Below are positions 7,192 through 7,920 of a DNA stretch of 7,920 bases, in pieces. How positions within the stretch are numbered: position 1 is the stretch's first letter; each line of letters opens with the position of its first letter. The position numbers were made by a program, and so were the translations under genes. Source of the DNA: Bacteroidia bacterium (GTDB lineage: Bacteria > Bacteroidota > Bacteroidia > NS11-12g > UBA9320); the NCBI GenBank assembly GCA_013042025.1, contig JABDQY010000291.1, positions 1 through 7,920 of the forward strand. Direction: 5' to 3'. Under the pieces are notes generated by a model. That model was not told where the DNA came from and searched no databases. It saw only the letters and a list, made by a program, of their open reading frames with translations.

Positions 7192-7539
7192 ATGAAGAAA
7201 ATGGTCCTATATCTTAGCTTAGCAATTGCAACTTTAAGTGGTTGCGTGCAAGAGCAGGTTGTCCCTTATGATCCAATAACGGATGCAGATGTATTTTATG
7301 AATACTACTCAGACAGATATGGTACTTTAATCGAAGGTGAAATTATCAACGACGGAGAAACCTATATTGAGGCAGTTCAATTGGAAGTCCGAATGTTTGA
7401 CCGTTTTGGATATTTGATAGACTATGATTATTTCTGGGTGGATGCCTTTTTCTACCCTGGAGAAGAAGTTGATTTTTATTTCGATTTACCTGAACAGTAC
7501 GTTCACTCTGTAGAAATCTTTATTCATAGATTCGATTAA
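7192..7539 (+). CDS. Small acidic, aromatic-rich lipoprotein, possible FxLYD-like fold
   Basis: This is a 115-residue predicted lipoprotein of unknown function. Residues 1-18 form a lipoprotein signal: Lys2 and Lys3, a hydrophobic core, and the lipobox LSGC, with Cys18 as the lipidated residue. The mature part of about 97 residues is strikingly rich in Tyr, Phe and Trp (23 residues by my count) and in Asp and Glu (also about 23), with four Arg and no Lys. The pattern LIEGEIINDGETYIEAVQL, then MFDRFGYLI, then YPGEEVDFYFDLP resembles the beta-sandwich FxLYD domain (G-x-I-x-N, a Y/F-D-x-x-G turn, and P-G-E before the last strand). That suggests a small immunoglobulin-like domain tethered to a membrane, an inference from spacing alone. 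The stop lies 47 bases before the first conventional aroB start, and no terminator was seen between them. Confidence 0.72.
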   Translation: MKKMVLYLSLAIATLSGCVQEQVVPYDPITDADVFYEYYSDRYGTLIEGEIINDGETYIEAVQLEVRMFDRFGYLIDYDYFWVDAFFYPGEEVDFYFDLPEQYVHSVEIFIHRFD

Positions 7540-7573
7540 CAAAAAACATCCTATCAAGTTTCATCGCAAACTT

Positions 7574-7581
7574 TAACTTTG
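7574..7581 (+). promoter_or_regulatory. Candidate -7 element of aroB
   Basis: TAACTTTG matches TAnnTTTG exactly. Transcription would begin at about 7586-7588, which coincides with the first conventional in-frame start codon of aroB (TTG at 7587). No TTG -33 box is visible at normal spacing. The octamer also falls in the open frame that continues into AroB, so it may be coding sequence and not a promoter. Confidence 0.3.
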
Positions 7582-7586
7582 TTCCT

Positions 7587-7920
7587 TTGGAATACGGAAT
7601 TACCAACTTGCGAAACTTTGTTGCACAGAATAGCAGCAATATTATTGTGCTTGCAGATAAGCACACCTTGGAGTTATGTTATCCTCTTCTGCAAATTGAA
7701 TTACCTCATTTTATTGTTCCTTATGGAGAAGGATATAAGAACTTAAACAGTTGTGAATATATCTGGAAAAAGCTAGCTGAGCATAATGCTCACCGGAATA
7801 CTATCTTGCTTTGCTTGGGAGGTGGAATAATATGTGATATGGGAGCGTTTGCAGGAAGTTGTTTCCAACGAGGAATGCGGGTTATTCTTTGCCCTACCAG
7901 TTTGCTAGCAATGGTAGATG
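7587..7920 (+). CDS. aroB: 3-dehydroquinate synthase, 5' part (cut by window end)
   Basis: Second enzyme of the shikimate pathway, converting DAHP to 3-dehydroquinate in the cytosol with NAD and a divalent metal. The frame reads NIIVLADKHTLELCYPLL, then PYGEGYKNLNSCEYIWKKL (family pattern GEQYKxL), then the dinucleotide-binding segment LGGGIICDMGAFAG followed by FQRGM and PTSLLAMVD (family pattern GGGVxGDxxGFxA, RG, PTTLLAMVD). It runs off the window at base 7920, before the SVGGK region. The start is uncertain. The last in-frame stop is at 7527-7529 and no ATG or GTG follows it; the first conventional choice is TTG at 7587. Family alignment suggests the first strand (NFNFVP, from 7569) is also coding, which would need an ATT (7530) or ATC (7548 or 7563) start. 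Confidence 0.85.
   Translation, partial: MEYGITNLRNFVAQNSSNIIVLADKHTLELCYPLLQIELPHFIVPYGEGYKNLNSCEYIWKKLAEHNAHRNTILLCLGGGIICDMGAFAGSCFQRGMRVILCPTSLLAMVD

Noticed and set aside
1..7920. A defence system, mobile element, CRISPR array, secretion-linked gene cluster or other novel multi-gene system
   Set aside because: All intact genes but two fall into known housekeeping families, orientations alternate, and I saw no long direct repeats, transposase, integrase, tRNA-like or phage-like sequence.

Overview
The window looks like a chromosomal housekeeping stretch from a low-GC member of the Bacteroidota, most likely Flavobacteriia-like. Four things support this. SecD and SecF are fused into one 998-residue protein. 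A DUF4340-type membrane-anchored protein of a kind common in that phylum is present. Strong Shine-Dalgarno sequences are absent. Several genes are preceded by octamers matching the phylum-specific -7 promoter element TAnnTTTG. The assignment is by recognition only.

Layout, left to right. Bases 1-25 may be the last codons of an upstream gene. A uridine kinase-family gene (78-701, +) follows, with a -7 match only 10 bases before its ATG. The 125-base gap 702-826 holds the best promoter in the window (TTG, 20-base spacer, TACTTTTG), which drives secDF (827-3823, +). A perfect hairpin flanked by A7 and T7 (3848-3884) ends secDF and, read the other way, the converging sugar-phosphate isomerase (SIS) gene (3901-4908, -). 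That gene and an rluD-like pseudouridine synthase (4983-6005, +) diverge from a 74-base gap containing two face-to-face -7 elements. rluD then converges with the DUF4340-like gene (6008-6997, -), with only two bases between their stop codons. After a 194-base divergent gap comes a small acidic, aromatic-rich lipoprotein (7192-7539, +). Last is the 5' part of aroB (3-dehydroquinate synthase), cut by the window end.

The genes serve separate functions: pyrimidine salvage, protein export, sugar-phosphate isomerisation, ribosomal RNA modification, an envelope protein, a lipoprotein, and the shikimate pathway. Alternating orientations mean most are transcribed singly, so I see no multi-gene operon. 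I found no mobile element, CRISPR array, tRNA, rRNA or phage feature, and no convincing novel system. The most useful points are regulatory (overlapping divergent promoters, a palindrome at 7078-7094), start-site choices for four genes, the missing ATG of aroB, and the unusual small lipoprotein.
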